IMG/VR virus record: IMGVR_UViG_3300009181_000079
Span: 1-62,046 of that record
Strand: one strand, 5' to 3'
DNA from: a virus
Length of the DNA stretch: 62,046 nucleotides
Part shown: one piece after another, positions 46,845 to 57,996 of the stretch
How positions within the stretch are numbered: the first letter of the stretch is position 1
Layout: the number at the start of each line of letters is the position of its first letter
Notes under the pieces: generated by a model
Told to the model about the DNA's origin: nothing
What the model saw: the letters and a program-made list of their open reading frames with translations, nothing else
Database searches by the model: none
Program-made: the position numbers and the translations under genes

Positions 46845-49800
46845 ATGAGCAAAATCACAGACTGGATGAAGAACAACAAGGCGAACGTAGCATTCGCCGG
46901 GCTCGACCTGCCGGCTGCCGTTTCTGGCGAGCACAAGCTGAAAGGTATGTTGACCCTGATTACGAATCTGGCGCTAGGCACTCAGATTTGGAACTACCAG
47001 TTAGGAAAGCTTTTTTCCGGCATGGGGAGTATGGTCAAGGGGCTGATTACCTCCACCGGATCCTTAAATGCCGCGATGAAGAAGCTGGGCGACACCCAGG
47101 CTGCGCAGAAGTCATTCACGGCGCTCGGCGTAAGCGCATCGGGCGCGAGGGCTGAGATTCAGAAGCTTGCGAAGATGTCTGCGGCGAAGGGGATGGACTT
47201 TAGGGATGTTTCTGAGGCCACTCAAAATCTGATTTCATTGAGCCGCGGGGCGAAGGGGACGGCCTCTGATATGGAGGAGCTGATCGATGTCTCCGAGGCC
47301 ACTGGGGCGTCCCTCCAGGAGCTTGCGTCTAATGTTGGCGAAGTATCCGCCGCGATGCGCAACGGGGACGCGATCGACGGGGCGATCGACCGTCTGCGGG
47401 CCATTGGGGCCATCAGTGATTCATCCGCCACAAGCCTCAAGAACCTTCAGAAAGCAGGAGCCGGGGCGTTTAGTATCGATGAGGGGATGAATGACGCCAT
47501 GCGCAAGAACTCCTCTGGAGGAAAGGGCGGAGTGAGGCAGGCGGCGCAGGATCGGGAGTCTGCGTCCACTGGCCTGAAAGAAGCCATTGGAAAACCATGG
47601 GTAGAGGGCGACGTAGAGACCACCAAAAACTACACCGAAGCGCTCAAGGCTATTACGCCGGCCCTCGCAAGTATATCAGAGTTCTTCGCCAAGATCTTCG
47701 CAAGGACCGGCGCGTGGACCTCGTGGCTGGTAAAAACCATTGCCGCGATACCAGGGCTCGGGATTGTCCTGAAGGGGGTGACGGTGCTGTTGACCATGTT
47801 CGCTGCCGGAGTAGCGGTGGTGGCAAATATCAAGCTGGCGCAATGGCTGATTGGTTCGACTTCCTTGTTCGGGAGAATGGCGGCCGGCATCAAAACGGCA
47901 TCCTCTACGATCTTCTTCTTCACCGGCAGCGCAAGAGCCGCGACCGTGGCGGCCTACGCAATGAGTGCGGCCATCAATATCACCAGGGGTGCGCTTATAC
48001 TCTTACAAGCGGCCAGCGTCTTTCTGATTGGCTTTGCGGTTATTGCTCAGATTTTTACGGCGCTCACTGGAAATACTGCGGCGCTGGCAAAGGAGATGGA
48101 TGACGCGGCCAGAGCCTCCAAAGATTTCAACGACGAACTTATGTTGCAGGCGAACAACATTGAGACGCTGGCCGATAAGCACGCGCTGCTCCAGAAGGCG
48201 CTCAAGGCATCTACTGACGCATGGCGGGAGGTCCAGGAGCAGCAGGCGGCGAACGATCATGAATGGGGCTGGGTCAGCAAGGAGGGGAAGGCAAAGCTCG
48301 CCAGCAAGACGGCCGCAGCGGAGGCTATTGACGCCAGCGCGTCCAAAATCATCAGCGCCCCGGTTTCCGAGATCGTCGTGAAGCGCCACGAGGCCGCAAA
48401 GGAACTCTCCGAAGAGCAGACCGCCAGGGAACTCGCATCCTCGCGCGCCACCCCGGAGCAGAGGGCGGCGCTGGATATGGAGGAGTCAAAGAGGCTTGCG
48501 GGGCTCGCAAAGCAGGGCGAGGCCGAAATCGCAGCGGGCAGGAAGACCGAGCTGGATGCGTCATCGTATGAGATTGAGAAGGGGCAGATAATCGCGGCGG
48601 ACGCGGTGGCTGGCGGACCGAAGGCGAGAGCCGCTGAGATAGCACAAGCTCAATCAGACGTGACATACACGCAGTCAAACCACTGGTCAACAGCAGCAGA
48701 TACCAAGCGGATGAGGGATAACGCAAAGGCGCGACTGGAGAAAGCCTTGGCCAACAAAGGCCCCGACACGTCGAAGCAGGACAAAAAGATCGCCGAAACC
48801 TACGCCAAGTCCGACTCGCTTGAGAAGCAGGGAATGGGAGAGCAGGCTCAGGTCCAGTTGGACAGAGATGCCAACCCTAACGCCACAGATGCGCAGCGAA
48901 AGGCCTGGACCAAACGACACGATGACGCGCAGATTAAGATCGATAGAGGCAAGAAGCTGTCGGGTGAATCGCTTCAGAACAAAGCGGAATCCGTAGCTAA
49001 GGCGGAGGAATCACGCAAGGGCGAGATCGCCGGCAAATACGCCAACCTTGAGGCTGACGCGCAGGCTGAGCTTGCCGCCAGCATGGCCGTGGGGCACGCG
49101 GCATTCATGCAGCAGAGTGTCGCCAAGATGGAGAGTATCGACCGTGAGATCGCGGCATACAGGGAACTACACAAGGGCGTTAAGGAAACCACAGACGCAT
49201 ACCTCAAGAACAGAGCCAACGCCAAAGCCGCGGAGGAGGTCGCCAGGCAGTTCGCAGAGTGGAGCAACGAAACAAAGAAGCAAGAGATAGCCTCAGCCGG
49301 CGCGCTGGCAAACGACGAAAGCGTTGGCATCCCTCGCGCCCGCAAGGAGCGCGCGCAGGAAATGTCGGACCTAAAGGCGGAATACGAAGAGGCATACAAA
49401 AGGAACAATCCGGAAGAAATCCAAGCAGCTCAGAACAAAATTGATGAAGCCACGCGGAGGGATCGACTCTCAACCGTCGAAGAAACCAAACAGCAGCTCG
49501 CCACAGGTAGGGATATTCAAAACAGGCACGCAGCCGCTACGGGCGATGCGTCCATCATTCAGAAGAACCAGGCCGTCAGTGAATTTCAGGACGTGTTCGA
49601 TAGCGTTCTTCAGGCCACTGGAGACAAGGGCAAAGCCGAAGCGCTCGGTAGGAGAGCCGCTCAGGATTCCGTCAACCTACAGGGGATTCAAATGCAGCAG
49701 GCCGCAAACACATCTGGAGCTGTCAGCAGCCTGGCCAGGATAGGCGGCGGCGGCGGGGTGGAGGCGGTTGATACGCAGATTGATCTCATGAAGCAAAGCA

Positions 49801-49871
49801 GGGACATCCAGAATGCTATCAGCGCAACTCTCGTCAGGATTGAACTTGCCAAGAAGGGGATCAAGCAATGA
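46845..49871 (+). CDS. Tape measure protein
   Basis: 1008 residues, the longest protein in the tail region. The N-terminal quarter is helical (TSTGSLNAAMKKLGDTQAAQ; EATQNLISLSRGAKGTASD). Hydrophobic membrane-type helices lie around 315-350 and 380-415. Long charged helices rich in Ala, Lys and Glu fill the C-terminal half, as in tail length rulers. Tape measures set tail length; 1008 residues would correspond to a tail of roughly 150 nm by the usual 0.15 nm per residue, an estimate only. It overlaps the next gene by ATGA. Confidence 0.8.
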   Translation: MSKITDWMKNNKANVAFAGLDLPAAVSGEHKLKGMLTLITNLALGTQIWNYQLGKLFSGMGSMVKGLITSTGSLNAAMKKLGDTQAAQKSFTALGVSASGARAEIQKLAKMSAAKGMDFRDVSEATQNLISLSRGAKGTASDMEELIDVSEATGASLQELASNVGEVSAAMRNGDAIDGAIDRLRAIGAISDSSATSLKNLQKAGAGAFSIDEGMNDAMRKNSSGGKGGVRQAAQDRESASTGLKEAIGKPWVEGDVETTKNYTEALKAITPALASISEFFAKIFARTGAWTSWLVKTIAAIPGLGIVLKGVTVLLTMFAAGVAVVANIKLAQWLIGSTSLFGRMAAGIKTASSTIFFFTGSARAATVAAYAMSAAINITRGALILLQAASVFLIGFAVIAQIFTALTGNTAALAKEMDDAARASKDFNDELMLQANNIETLADKHALLQKALKASTDAWREVQEQQAANDHEWGWVSKEGKAKLASKTAAAEAIDASASKIISAPVSEIVVKRHEAAKELSEEQTARELASSRATPEQRAALDMEESKRLAGLAKQGEAEIAAGRKTELDASSYEIEKGQIIAADAVAGGPKARAAEIAQAQSDVTYTQSNHWSTAADTKRMRDNAKARLEKALANKGPDTSKQDKKIAETYAKSDSLEKQGMGEQAQVQLDRDANPNATDAQRKAWTKRHDDAQIKIDRGKKLSGESLQNKAESVAKAEESRKGEIAGKYANLEADAQAELAASMAVGHAAFMQQSVAKMESIDREIAAYRELHKGVKETTDAYLKNRANAKAAEEVARQFAEWSNETKKQEIASAGALANDESVGIPRARKERAQEMSDLKAEYEEAYKRNNPEEIQAAQNKIDEATRRDRLSTVEETKQQLATGRDIQNRHAAATGDASIIQKNQAVSEFQDVFDSVLQATGDKGKAEALGRRAAQDSVNLQGIQMQQAANTSGAVSSLARIGGGGGVEAVDTQIDLMKQSRDIQNAISATLVRIELAKKGIKQ

Positions 49872-50641
49872 ACCTAGAGAGCGGAAACTTTGAATTTTAC
49901 GGAACGCAGGCAACCGTCGTTGACCTTGGAACACTCTCGACCGAAAGGGATGGCCTGCAGTCCAACACCTCGACATACAAAATCAGGAAAGCTGGGTGGA
50001 ATTTCCTACCCAAGAGGAAATCCAAACACCCGATATTTTGGAACCTGCTGTGCGATCGTGCTGAGGTGAGCTTCTCGGGACCGTATGCAATCGCGACATG
50101 CACGTTCTTCGGGATTGAAATGGAGTCCAGCACTCCCATCTACGACCTGTCTGATAATGTGAACCAGGAGCCCATCTCGACGCATCCTGATTTCCAGAAG
50201 CTCATCGGAGGGACGGCTCAGGCCCCGCTTAACGAAGCAGTCTTCAGGCGTGTAGGACCGCAAAATGAAAACACCAACGCCATGACATCAAGGCCAAGAA
50301 CCGTGGAGTTTGCGAAAGCCAACCCTGGAGGCTGGGTGTTCGACCACTTTGAATTAGAGCTGCCGAACAAAAAGGGCCAGAATCCATTTGCAGGAGTGAC
50401 AGACTATCTGGAACCCGGACTCACATGGAGGAAGTCCTGGTGCCAGAGGAAGCCCATGGACGACCTGGCTAAGGTCGGGAAGATCGACATACCTGAAGGC
50501 GACTACCCGAACGTAGCGCCGCGAACTTGGCTGCTTGTATCGGCAACTCAGCAGGACAAAAGCGGCTGCTTCCAATGCACTAAGGAGTGGAGAACATCCG
50601 GACTGCGTGGCTGGATCCCTGAGATTTACGGCAAGAAATAA
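49868..50641 (+). CDS. Probable tail tip or distal-tail protein
   Basis: 257 residues. Mixed beta pattern (SGNFEFYGTQATVVDLGTLS; EVSFSGPYAIATCTFFGIEM) with late Trp-rich stretches (TWRKSWCQRKP; KEWRTSGLRGW). Directly after the tape measure, the usual place for a distal tail protein. Not recognised. Confidence 0.45.
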   Translation: MNLESGNFEFYGTQATVVDLGTLSTERDGLQSNTSTYKIRKAGWNFLPKRKSKHPIFWNLLCDRAEVSFSGPYAIATCTFFGIEMESSTPIYDLSDNVNQEPISTHPDFQKLIGGTAQAPLNEAVFRRVGPQNENTNAMTSRPRTVEFAKANPGGWVFDHFELELPNKKGQNPFAGVTDYLEPGLTWRKSWCQRKPMDDLAKVGKIDIPEGDYPNVAPRTWLLVSATQQDKSGCFQCTKEWRTSGLRGWIPEIYGKK

Positions 50642-50643
50642 CC

Positions 50644-51237
50644 ATGGACGACCTTTCCCTTCATCTTAAAAAACTGACTCCGGTGAAATCCGGAGACGCG
50701 CCGGAGGATGTCCTTACTGCCGGCCGCATTAACGCCATCCAGTCGGCGCTACTACTGCTGGCCACCGGGGCCAATGTTAAGACTTCAGGCGGGCTCGCTA
50801 AATCATCCCACTCATTCTCCTACATCCTGAAGGGCATTGAGCCCGGGGTTGTTGACCCAGAGGAGTCCGTGTGTGAGCTTCGCATGAGGTCAGCCTCAGA
50901 TGAATCGGGATACAAGGTCACGTTCGACTGGGGGCGCGTGGCAAACCGCCAGCCCACAGGCTTCAATACGCGAGGCAAGATTGTGCCGCTTGACGTGGCG
51001 GATGACGGGCAGCGGCATTGTTTCTACGCAAAATGCACCGTCGATCCAGTTACATTGAATTGGACGGAGGTTGAGATTGTCGAGGCCGCATGGGACGTGC
51101 TCCCCACCGCCACGGTCGCCTACTATCTGATTGGAAGCGCAGAGGTGATCGAAAAGGTGCTCACGCTAACGCCCCCTACTTGTGGACCGATTTATCCAAA
51201 CCTCTGCGATCTTCTCTCTTTTTACCCCTACGTTTAA
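50644..51237 (+). CDS. Uncharacterised tail-region protein
   Basis: 197 residues. N-terminal helix (LTAGRINAIQSALLLLATGA) followed by beta strands (SYKVTFDWGRVANRQPTG; KIVPLDVADDGQRHCFYAKCTVD). The C-terminal part has several Cys (PPTCGPIYPNLCDLL). Two bases after the preceding gene. Not recognised. Confidence 0.5.
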   Translation: MDDLSLHLKKLTPVKSGDAPEDVLTAGRINAIQSALLLLATGANVKTSGGLAKSSHSFSYILKGIEPGVVDPEESVCELRMRSASDESGYKVTFDWGRVANRQPTGFNTRGKIVPLDVADDGQRHCFYAKCTVDPVTLNWTEVEIVEAAWDVLPTATVAYYLIGSAEVIEKVLTLTPPTCGPIYPNLCDLLSFYPYV

Positions 51238-51239
51238 TT

Positions 51240-52670
51240 ATGGGATTTGAAGACGCAAAATGCCGGGTGGATGCAAAGCGTAGTATCACTGCGATCACCA
51301 TTGATGTCGCGCTGGTGTTCACCAATACCAGCGAAACCGCAGAAGACGGATCCTACGCTGTGGAGACAAAAACTACGAACGTGTCCGACACATTCCATCG
51401 GGTTCGCACGTCGGATCTTCGCGGAAAGTTTTACGGCACCGCCGACATCACCGGCTATGCCCTACTGGTCGAAGCGTCTCCGGGCGTCTATCCAACGCTG
51501 ACTTTTACGAAGCTCACGAACCCGCAGTGTCGATATGATCAGATACTCATGGAGTTCGACGAGTGGACTTTCTACCCAGACGGGCTTTTTAATGAGGAGT
51601 GGCAGCCCAGCCATGCGCTTATAGACGCCTATCGCGCCGCTGTCGGCGATGAGGATAGAGCGACCGCACTCGCGGCGTTGAAGGCAGAGTGGTTGAGTCA
51701 CAGTGTTTGGAAGCCTGGATATTTCATGCTGCTGTGTCCGCCATGCTGCCCATGTATGATTGAGCTTACGCAATACGCAGTGCCACATAAGGGTGCAACT
51801 GCCGTCCATTTCAGTCAATGGGACGGAGAGGGCAACTTGGTTATAGACTACGATGACGACTACGAAGATTGGACGACGGTAATCCCTCATCTAGTTACGA
51901 GAAACTGCAAGAGTGAACTTGGAATGGTCGGCGGCGCAAGATACGACCCGGACGACAACGAGACCTCTCCCGCAACATTCGCGGTCACATCCGTTGTCGC
52001 TGGCGACGAAACTCATGACGCAGAGGTTGAGATTCGCGTGAACGAGACCGGAGTGCCGGATGTAAGGGTGGAGTTCTCGTGGGTTTCGCCAGGGGATGAA
52101 GCGGATGTCTTTGTCTTCTATCTCACGCCGGGCGAAATCATTCTTTTCAGCCTTAATGGTGATGACGGCTCTACCTACTTAGGCTCTGATCGTGTTGCTT
52201 GGCAGGCGAAAATGGACGCCATTGTTGCTGAGAACTTCCGGCTTACCACCGGCACGAAATCAGATGGTGAGCGCGGAGTGTGGAGGATTGGGTTTATCGG
52301 GAAGTATGCCAGAACCCCGGTTGCCCTGCCGGCCTACTGCGCCACATTCATACCGCGCGCCTCTGAAGATGAGGTAAAGGTGGTAAGACCAGCCTGGGGC
52401 GGGGATGACGGTTATAGCGACTATCTGGACTTCTATGATCAATACTATTACACCACGGGCACCGTTTCCAGGGTATATGTCGTTCCGGACTACAGATATG
52501 GCTTCTATCCTACTGGCGCACAGGTTCAAGATCCACGCATATACAACTTCCTCAATGTCGCTCGGTGCATGAGCGATGCCGGGTCGAGCTGGTCGAGGAC
52601 CTTCGACAACACTCAATCCTACGCGCATGAGACTCATCGCCGAGTGGGTCATATTACCTATTCTTGGTAA
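51240..52670 (+). CDS. Large uncharacterised tail protein
   Basis: 476 residues from the ATG at 51240; the in-frame ATG at 51090 lies inside the previous gene. Beta-rich with a Cys-dense centre (LCPPCCPCMIELTQYAVPH, about 163-181). The C-terminus ends with aromatic strands (YYYTTGTVSRVYVVPDYRYG). It shares one base with the following gene (TAATG). Not recognised; the position suggests a baseplate or tail hub component. Confidence 0.5.
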   Translation: MGFEDAKCRVDAKRSITAITIDVALVFTNTSETAEDGSYAVETKTTNVSDTFHRVRTSDLRGKFYGTADITGYALLVEASPGVYPTLTFTKLTNPQCRYDQILMEFDEWTFYPDGLFNEEWQPSHALIDAYRAAVGDEDRATALAALKAEWLSHSVWKPGYFMLLCPPCCPCMIELTQYAVPHKGATAVHFSQWDGEGNLVIDYDDDYEDWTTVIPHLVTRNCKSELGMVGGARYDPDDNETSPATFAVTSVVAGDETHDAEVEIRVNETGVPDVRVEFSWVSPGDEADVFVFYLTPGEIILFSLNGDDGSTYLGSDRVAWQAKMDAIVAENFRLTTGTKSDGERGVWRIGFIGKYARTPVALPAYCATFIPRASEDEVKVVRPAWGGDDGYSDYLDFYDQYYYTTGTVSRVYVVPDYRYGFYPTGAQVQDPRIYNFLNVARCMSDAGSSWSRTFDNTQSYAHETHRRVGHITYSW

Positions 52671-52873
52671 TGGAATCTTGGATCGTCCAGAAACGACGCA
52701 AGACATGCCTCTCGTGCGAGGCGATGGCGGACTGCCTCGCGATTCCATCCATATTCAAGGAGCAGTCTGACTGCCCAAAGAGCTTTCACCCTCCGCGCCA
52801 TGAGGAGATAGCGGATCGCGCATGGCCTTCTGATAAGCCTGCCATCTCCGGATGCTGTGATAGGGCCGATTGA
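52670..52873 (+). CDS. Small Cys-rich protein in the tail module
   Basis: 67 residues from the TAATG overlap at 52670. Cys at CLSC (about 12-15), C21, C35 and a late CC would form one or two zinc or disulfide sites. Small Cys-rich genes of this kind are sometimes found among phage tail genes. Not recognised. Confidence 0.45.
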   Translation: MESWIVQKRRKTCLSCEAMADCLAIPSIFKEQSDCPKSFHPPRHEEIADRAWPSDKPAISGCCDRAD

Positions 52874-52891
52874 CAAGGCGGGAAATATCGC

Positions 52892-54853
52892 ATGGTTATC
52901 ACTGTAGATCTGGATTCCAATAGAATTGTCGAGCAGCCTGGCGTGCTCGGGTCTCCCAACGATCTCACGACACCCAGGGCAACCGCCGTTCCGTTGACAG
53001 TTCAATTCTGCCGCGGCGGAGTTATCGTAGATCCAGAGTCGAGCAGCGCTGAGATACTCACATCATCCACCGGGACTGGGACTATATTCTACGCCCCAGC
53101 GCATCCATTTGCGGTCAATGATGAGATCAGTATCTCTGGTCACACCGGGCTGCCTATAGAAATCTCAGCATCGACGGGATGCGCGCAAGCAGTCACCTTT
53201 GATACCAGCACGGATTTAGTGACTGTCTCTGGGTGTTCCGCCGGGGATAGAGTCGTGTTTTATAACGGCGACACTCTTCCGTCAGAAATCACGGGCGGAG
53301 TTATTTACTACGTTATTGCTTCAGGGCTTACTTCTGCTTCCTGTAAGATTTCCACCACCGCGGGTGGGTTGGCCATAAACCTTACGGGGTCTCCAGCAGG
53401 GACGCACACGGCGATCAACCTTTCCAGGTGCCTCATAACAACCTCGGCAGACCACGGAATGACCACCGGAGGAAACGGGACCGGAGCGAACGGGATAGCT
53501 TTGGCCGCTGGTAAGTTCCTCGTGAACATAGCCGGGCACGATACCGCTGGCTTAATCACCGGAAGCATTACCTCGGCCTCGAACGCAAATCCGGCTGTCG
53601 TGACCACCACAGCCGCGCACGGACTAAGCACGGGCGATATAATTACGGTAGTCGGGTCCACTCGCACTCAATGCAATGTGACATCTTCTATTACCGTCAC
53701 AGGAGCCACCACTTTCACCATGCCCGTAGTGACCGGAGGCTCAGCCGGAACGGGCGGCTCTTTCAGGCGCCAGGCCAGCGACATCAATGGCCAGCATATT
53801 GCGACATGGGTGAGCGCCACAACCTTCACTATCCCGAAGGCGAACTACAGCGTCCTAACTGGAGGGGCGATGGCGGTGACGACCACCACTCCGACAGCAA
53901 ACACGGCAGACGGAGCTGTATGGAAAATATCCGCCGTAACCGCAAATACATTTACGCTCAACTATGCGGGAGTAAGCGGGTTCCCATCAATGACCCTCAC
54001 GGCCGCAGGAACGGGAGGCATCGCAACCAAAACAACATCACTCGCACTCCGCTGGACGGTCAAGAATGATGGCGAGTATGACGGGGATATTGTCGCAGAG
54101 ACCAACACCTTCACAAAATACGGCAGCGGAGACACCACGAGCTTCAGAGGGACCTGCAACTACATCACTCCAGAGCTGAACTCATTACTCGGAATCGAGG
54201 CGACTACCGGCGGAGTAGTCACTGGGGTTTCTGCTACGGATCTGTTCACCCGCACGACTCACGGTTTCTCCGCTGGAGATCTCGTGGTCTTCACCGTTTC
54301 CGGTGGCGGAGCGGTCCCGGGCGGAATCACAGCCGGCCTTCGCTACTATGTCGTTTCCAGTGGACTGACCGCCAATGCCTTCAAGGTAAGCGCGACCAGC
54401 GGCGGCACAGCGATCGACCTAACTAGCGACAGCACTGCCACTGTCACGGTCACGAAATACCCAATATCCAATGACGAGACCAGTGCGACCCTGATGGCAG
54501 AGCTGAAGTGGACAGGAGCTCAGCCATCGAAGACGAACTGGATTCGCCATTATGTTCGTAATGACCTCTACAAGGGAGACGAGTCCACGCCCGTCAGCAC
54601 GGCTGGGCGGATTGGCTCGACCGATATTGTGAACGGAGACTCAGAGGTTTCAGTGACATTCGATCCAATTCTCGGCACGGCCAACTGGCACTTCATGGGA
54701 GCCCCATACGTGGAGAACACCACAGCCTCCGCGCTGGGTCTTTCTTTCGATGGACTATCCGCCAAATCCGCCTCGGGCTTCACGGCCATCCTGAGCGGCG
54801 CAACAGACACCGCTGGCACCTACAAACTTCGGTGGATCGTTCAACCTGATTAG
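52892..54853 (+). CDS. Tail protein with repeated FCCH-like beta domains
   Basis: 653 residues, nearly all beta. The recurring units have [17 protein letters not shown]-, [17 protein letters not shown]- and [17 protein letters not shown]-type cores, the pattern of E1_FCCH-like domains found in phage baseplate and tail-tip proteins. Sequence is Gly/Thr-rich. It precedes the tail fibre gene. TTGACA lies 16 bases before the start. Confidence 0.6.
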   Translation: MVITVDLDSNRIVEQPGVLGSPNDLTTPRATAVPLTVQFCRGGVIVDPESSSAEILTSSTGTGTIFYAPAHPFAVNDEISISGHTGLPIEISASTGCAQAVTFDTSTDLVTVSGCSAGDRVVFYNGDTLPSEITGGVIYYVIASGLTSASCKISTTAGGLAINLTGSPAGTHTAINLSRCLITTSADHGMTTGGNGTGANGIALAAGKFLVNIAGHDTAGLITGSITSASNANPAVVTTTAAHGLSTGDIITVVGSTRTQCNVTSSITVTGATTFTMPVVTGGSAGTGGSFRRQASDINGQHIATWVSATTFTIPKANYSVLTGGAMAVTTTTPTANTADGAVWKISAVTANTFTLNYAGVSGFPSMTLTAAGTGGIATKTTSLALRWTVKNDGEYDGDIVAETNTFTKYGSGDTTSFRGTCNYITPELNSLLGIEATTGGVVTGVSATDLFTRTTHGFSAGDLVVFTVSGGGAVPGGITAGLRYYVVSSGLTANAFKVSATSGGTAIDLTSDSTATVTVTKYPISNDETSATLMAELKWTGAQPSKTNWIRHYVRNDLYKGDESTPVSTAGRIGSTDIVNGDSEVSVTFDPILGTANWHFMGAPYVENTTASALGLSFDGLSAKSASGFTAILSGATDTAGTYKLRWIVQPD

Positions 54854-54855
54854 CT

Positions 54856-57327
54856 ATGCAGCGCGCACTCAAAAATCTACTCATTCAGGGGACGCTCGAT
54901 GGAGCGCCAACCAGCGGGACGTTGGACCTCAGTAATATCACCCTCACGCTTCCTGCGAGCCTCACCTCGACGTTTTTCGACTTCAAGGGCAACTTCTCCG
55001 CATCCGGCAATCCAAGCTACCCCACGGGGCTAAAGGGCGATGTGTATTACATCAGCGTGGCCGGCAAGGTCGGCGGAGGCTCCGGCAAGACTGTCACGGT
55101 CGGGGATATGCTCATCTGCTCCGCGGATAATGCCGGGGGCGCAGAGGGAGATAGCGGAGGAGCGATCGGCACGAGCTGGTTCGTCACGCAGAGCAATCTC
55201 GACATGACCAACGTCGCGATCACCGGAGGGAGCATCACAGGAATCACCGACCTCGCCGTGGCCGATGGAGGAACAGGAGCAAGTGACGCAGCCACCGCCC
55301 GAACAAATCTCGGACTCGCCATCGGGACGAACGTGCAAGCCTACGACGCGGATTTAACAACATGGGCGGGCATCACGCCGGGCACAGGCGTTGCTACCGC
55401 GCTCGCCGTTGCCAATAACTCAGCAGGCGGTTACTCGCCGATTGACGGCATGGCCACGCTTTCCAACAAAACGCTGACAGCCCCCAGGTTTGCCAGTGGC
55501 GGCTTCATCGCAGACGCATACGGCAACGAGCTTATTATCTTCACTACGACAGCCAGTGCAATCAATGAACTGACGCTGGCAAACGCCGCATCTGGAAGCT
55601 CACCGACGCTTTCGATGACAGGGGGCGGCAGCGATATTGGGCTGAACCTTACCCCCAAGGGCGCGGGCGCAATAACTCTGACTTCCGGAGTAACCTCGGG
55701 CAGTGGGCTTGCCGTTACCAGCAGCACTCTGAGTTCAGGAAAATTGCTGTCTCTTGCTTCGACTTCTACGGCCAGCGGCACTCAATACGGGCTGGATGTT
55801 TCTCTGACTGGTAGCTACAACAGTTCTGCCTACACATCTTACGGGGTGAATGTTGTGAACTCCCGCTACGGCAACATTGGTAGTTGCACAACTTACGGTG
55901 CCTTGTTCACGGTGAGCACTGTGGGAACCTACAGCAACACCCACTACGGAGTTTCGTCAGTAGTATCCAACTACTCAGCGGGGTCGGGAATAAACTACGG
56001 CTTCCACACTTCGCTTACGAGTTGCGGTTCATCCAGCACCAACTACGGCGTCTATAGTTCCGTAGTGACTTCTGGTAGTAGCAGCTACGGAGGTTACTTT
56101 TACGCAAATGGTGCCACTACCAGCTACGGAGGCTACTTTTATGCAATCGGAGGCTCCAACAACTATGCTATCTATGTAGGGGCGGGAGACGTGGCGACTG
56201 GGTTGGGCACAATCAATGTATTCAACACCACGGCCACAACGGTCAATGCCTTCGGTGCGGCTACGGCCATTAACATTGGTGCAGCAGCTACCGCTGGAAT
56301 CGTCACCATTGGTAAATCAGCAGACTCAACAGGTTATCTAAACGTGGTCAATACGCTAGACACCACGAGCAGCACCACGGGAGCAATCCGAACCAGCGGC
56401 GGGATCAGCGCGGCAAAGGCGCTAAACATCGGCACAACAGGAACATTCGGAGGGCAGATTATCACCGCCGCAGGGTCGGTTGGCACTCCTTCTATCGCGC
56501 CAACTGGTGACTCTAATACTGGCATCTGGTTTCCAGCAGCGGATACGATTGCCGCGTCGGTCGCCGGAGCAAGAGCGATCACGATTGGTGTCGGCGGCAC
56601 TGCTGGGCGTGTAGGCGTCAATTCGACCGTCCCCGCAGCTACCTTCCACGTCATCGCCGATTCTGCCATTAGTGGGAAAGCGATGCGGCTTTCCGATTCT
56701 GGAAACACGCAGCACGCAGACTTTTATTGTCCTACCTCTGACGGGATCACCACTGCCGCCGCTTTTGGCACGGCAACGAACCATAACTTTGGCATATTCA
56801 CCAACAACTCAGGGTGGTGGGCGTTATTCACGACTGACAAATACATACGCCTACCCGCAGGCGCAGGTGGCCTTGGCATTAAAAACGCCGATGGCACCGT
56901 GTCTATTCCCGGATACACCTTCGAGAGCGACACAAACACTGGGATGTATCGCGTTAGCGAAGATCAACTCGGATTCACAGCTGGCGGCACATTGCGGGCA
57001 ACAATCAACACGACAGATTTAGTTTTGACTGTTGGTTTGACTTTGCCAAAAACCATAACCGCACCCGCCACCACGGGCGCTCAGACCATTAACAAAACCT
57101 GCGGCTCAGTCAATTTTGCAACTGGAGCAACATCGCTCGTGGTTACAAACTCGCTTGTCACGACGAGTAGCGTGATTTTGGTTACTGGCGCAACGAACGA
57201 TATTGATCAAAGTGTATTTCTTGCGGTAGCGGCAGCGGGTTCATTCACCATTTATAACGCCACTGTTGGCGGTTATAGTTCACAGGTTGCTGCTGAAACT
57301 CGCGTCAATTTTTTAGTCCTTAATTAA
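54856..57327 (+). CDS. Tail fibre / receptor-binding protein with Tyr-Gly repeats
   Basis: 823 residues. N-terminal attachment region (about 1-120), a collagen-like [20 protein letters not shown] stretch (about 133-152) that is common in phage fibres, then a central block of Y-G repeats ([52 protein letters not shown]), then a beta-helical region and a C-terminal tip. Tyr-Gly repeats of this kind form trimeric fibre shafts. Host recognition is likely but not shown. Confidence 0.7.
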   Translation: MQRALKNLLIQGTLDGAPTSGTLDLSNITLTLPASLTSTFFDFKGNFSASGNPSYPTGLKGDVYYISVAGKVGGGSGKTVTVGDMLICSADNAGGAEGDSGGAIGTSWFVTQSNLDMTNVAITGGSITGITDLAVADGGTGASDAATARTNLGLAIGTNVQAYDADLTTWAGITPGTGVATALAVANNSAGGYSPIDGMATLSNKTLTAPRFASGGFIADAYGNELIIFTTTASAINELTLANAASGSSPTLSMTGGGSDIGLNLTPKGAGAITLTSGVTSGSGLAVTSSTLSSGKLLSLASTSTASGTQYGLDVSLTGSYNSSAYTSYGVNVVNSRYGNIGSCTTYGALFTVSTVGTYSNTHYGVSSVVSNYSAGSGINYGFHTSLTSCGSSSTNYGVYSSVVTSGSSSYGGYFYANGATTSYGGYFYAIGGSNNYAIYVGAGDVATGLGTINVFNTTATTVNAFGAATAINIGAAATAGIVTIGKSADSTGYLNVVNTLDTTSSTTGAIRTSGGISAAKALNIGTTGTFGGQIITAAGSVGTPSIAPTGDSNTGIWFPAADTIAASVAGARAITIGVGGTAGRVGVNSTVPAATFHVIADSAISGKAMRLSDSGNTQHADFYCPTSDGITTAAAFGTATNHNFGIFTNNSGWWALFTTDKYIRLPAGAGGLGIKNADGTVSIPGYTFESDTNTGMYRVSEDQLGFTAGGTLRATINTTDLVLTVGLTLPKTITAPATTGAQTINKTCGSVNFATGATSLVVTNSLVTTSSVILVTGATNDIDQSVFLAVAAAGSFTIYNATVGGYSSQVAAETRVNFLVLN

Positions 57328-57336
57328 CACATCCTT

Positions 57337-57696
57337 ATGCCAATGCCAACACGCACCATTGCAGAAATCAGATCAGCTATTTCCGACACTTCGCTATGGC
57401 GGGATATTGACGAAACGATGAACAACATCCGACGTGAAGTAGCCGAACAATTACAAAAGCTAAAACTAGAACACGACTCCATCGTTGTCGCGCTTACAAC
57501 TGACCGCGACAGACTCGCCAAGCTGCTCGAAGACGCCACCACCGCGTTTGACGCTGGCGACGTTGCCACGCTGACAGCGATGCGCGCTGCCGCGCTGCAA
57601 ACCGAGAACGAAAAGAAACTCGCCGCCGCACTTGCTAAAAAATCGGAGGCCGAAGCGGAGATTGCAGCACTCGCGGCGCAACTCGAACTCGCATAA
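57337..57696 (+). CDS. Coiled-coil protein at the start of the lysis region
   Basis: 119 residues, acidic long helices (RDIDETMNNIRREVAEQLQKL and later ALQTENEKKLAAALAKKSEA). A coiled coil from about 30 to 115. No signal peptide or membrane span. Not recognised. Confidence 0.5.
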   Translation: MPMPTRTIAEIRSAISDTSLWRDIDETMNNIRREVAEQLQKLKLEHDSIVVALTTDRDRLAKLLEDATTAFDAGDVATLTAMRAAALQTENEKKLAAALAKKSEAEAEIAALAAQLELA

Positions 57697-57699
57697 ATT

Positions 57700-57996
57700 A
57701 TGAACGGAACCGAACAGCAAACTGAACAACAAGCGCACAGGCTGCGATTCGACGGGACGGTGAATCTCGGACACGCGCTCACGGCGAGCGCCATGCTGAT
57801 AGGCGGTTTCGTAGTGTGGACACAATCGCAGATCGTTCAGGCCAAGCAGGACGTTCGCATCGAATACATCGAGAGAACGGCTCAAAAAACAGCCGATTCG
57901 GTGAATAAAATTATGGAAATGCAGCAAGAAATGGCCAGAACGCAGGAGCACGTCACCGCAACGCTCCAAGTCTTGACCAAGAAACCGCAGCTTTGA
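57700..57996 (+). CDS. Single-span membrane protein
   Basis: 98 residues. One clear membrane segment (LGHALTASAMLIGGFVVWTQS, about 24-44) between a polar N-terminus and a long helical C-terminus (YIERTAQKTADSVNKIMEMQ). Layout resembles XhlA- or spanin-like lysis accessory proteins. Its stop overlaps the next gene as TTGA. Confidence 0.55.
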   Translation: MNGTEQQTEQQAHRLRFDGTVNLGHALTASAMLIGGFVVWTQSQIVQAKQDVRIEYIERTAQKTADSVNKIMEMQQEMARTQEHVTATLQVLTKKPQL

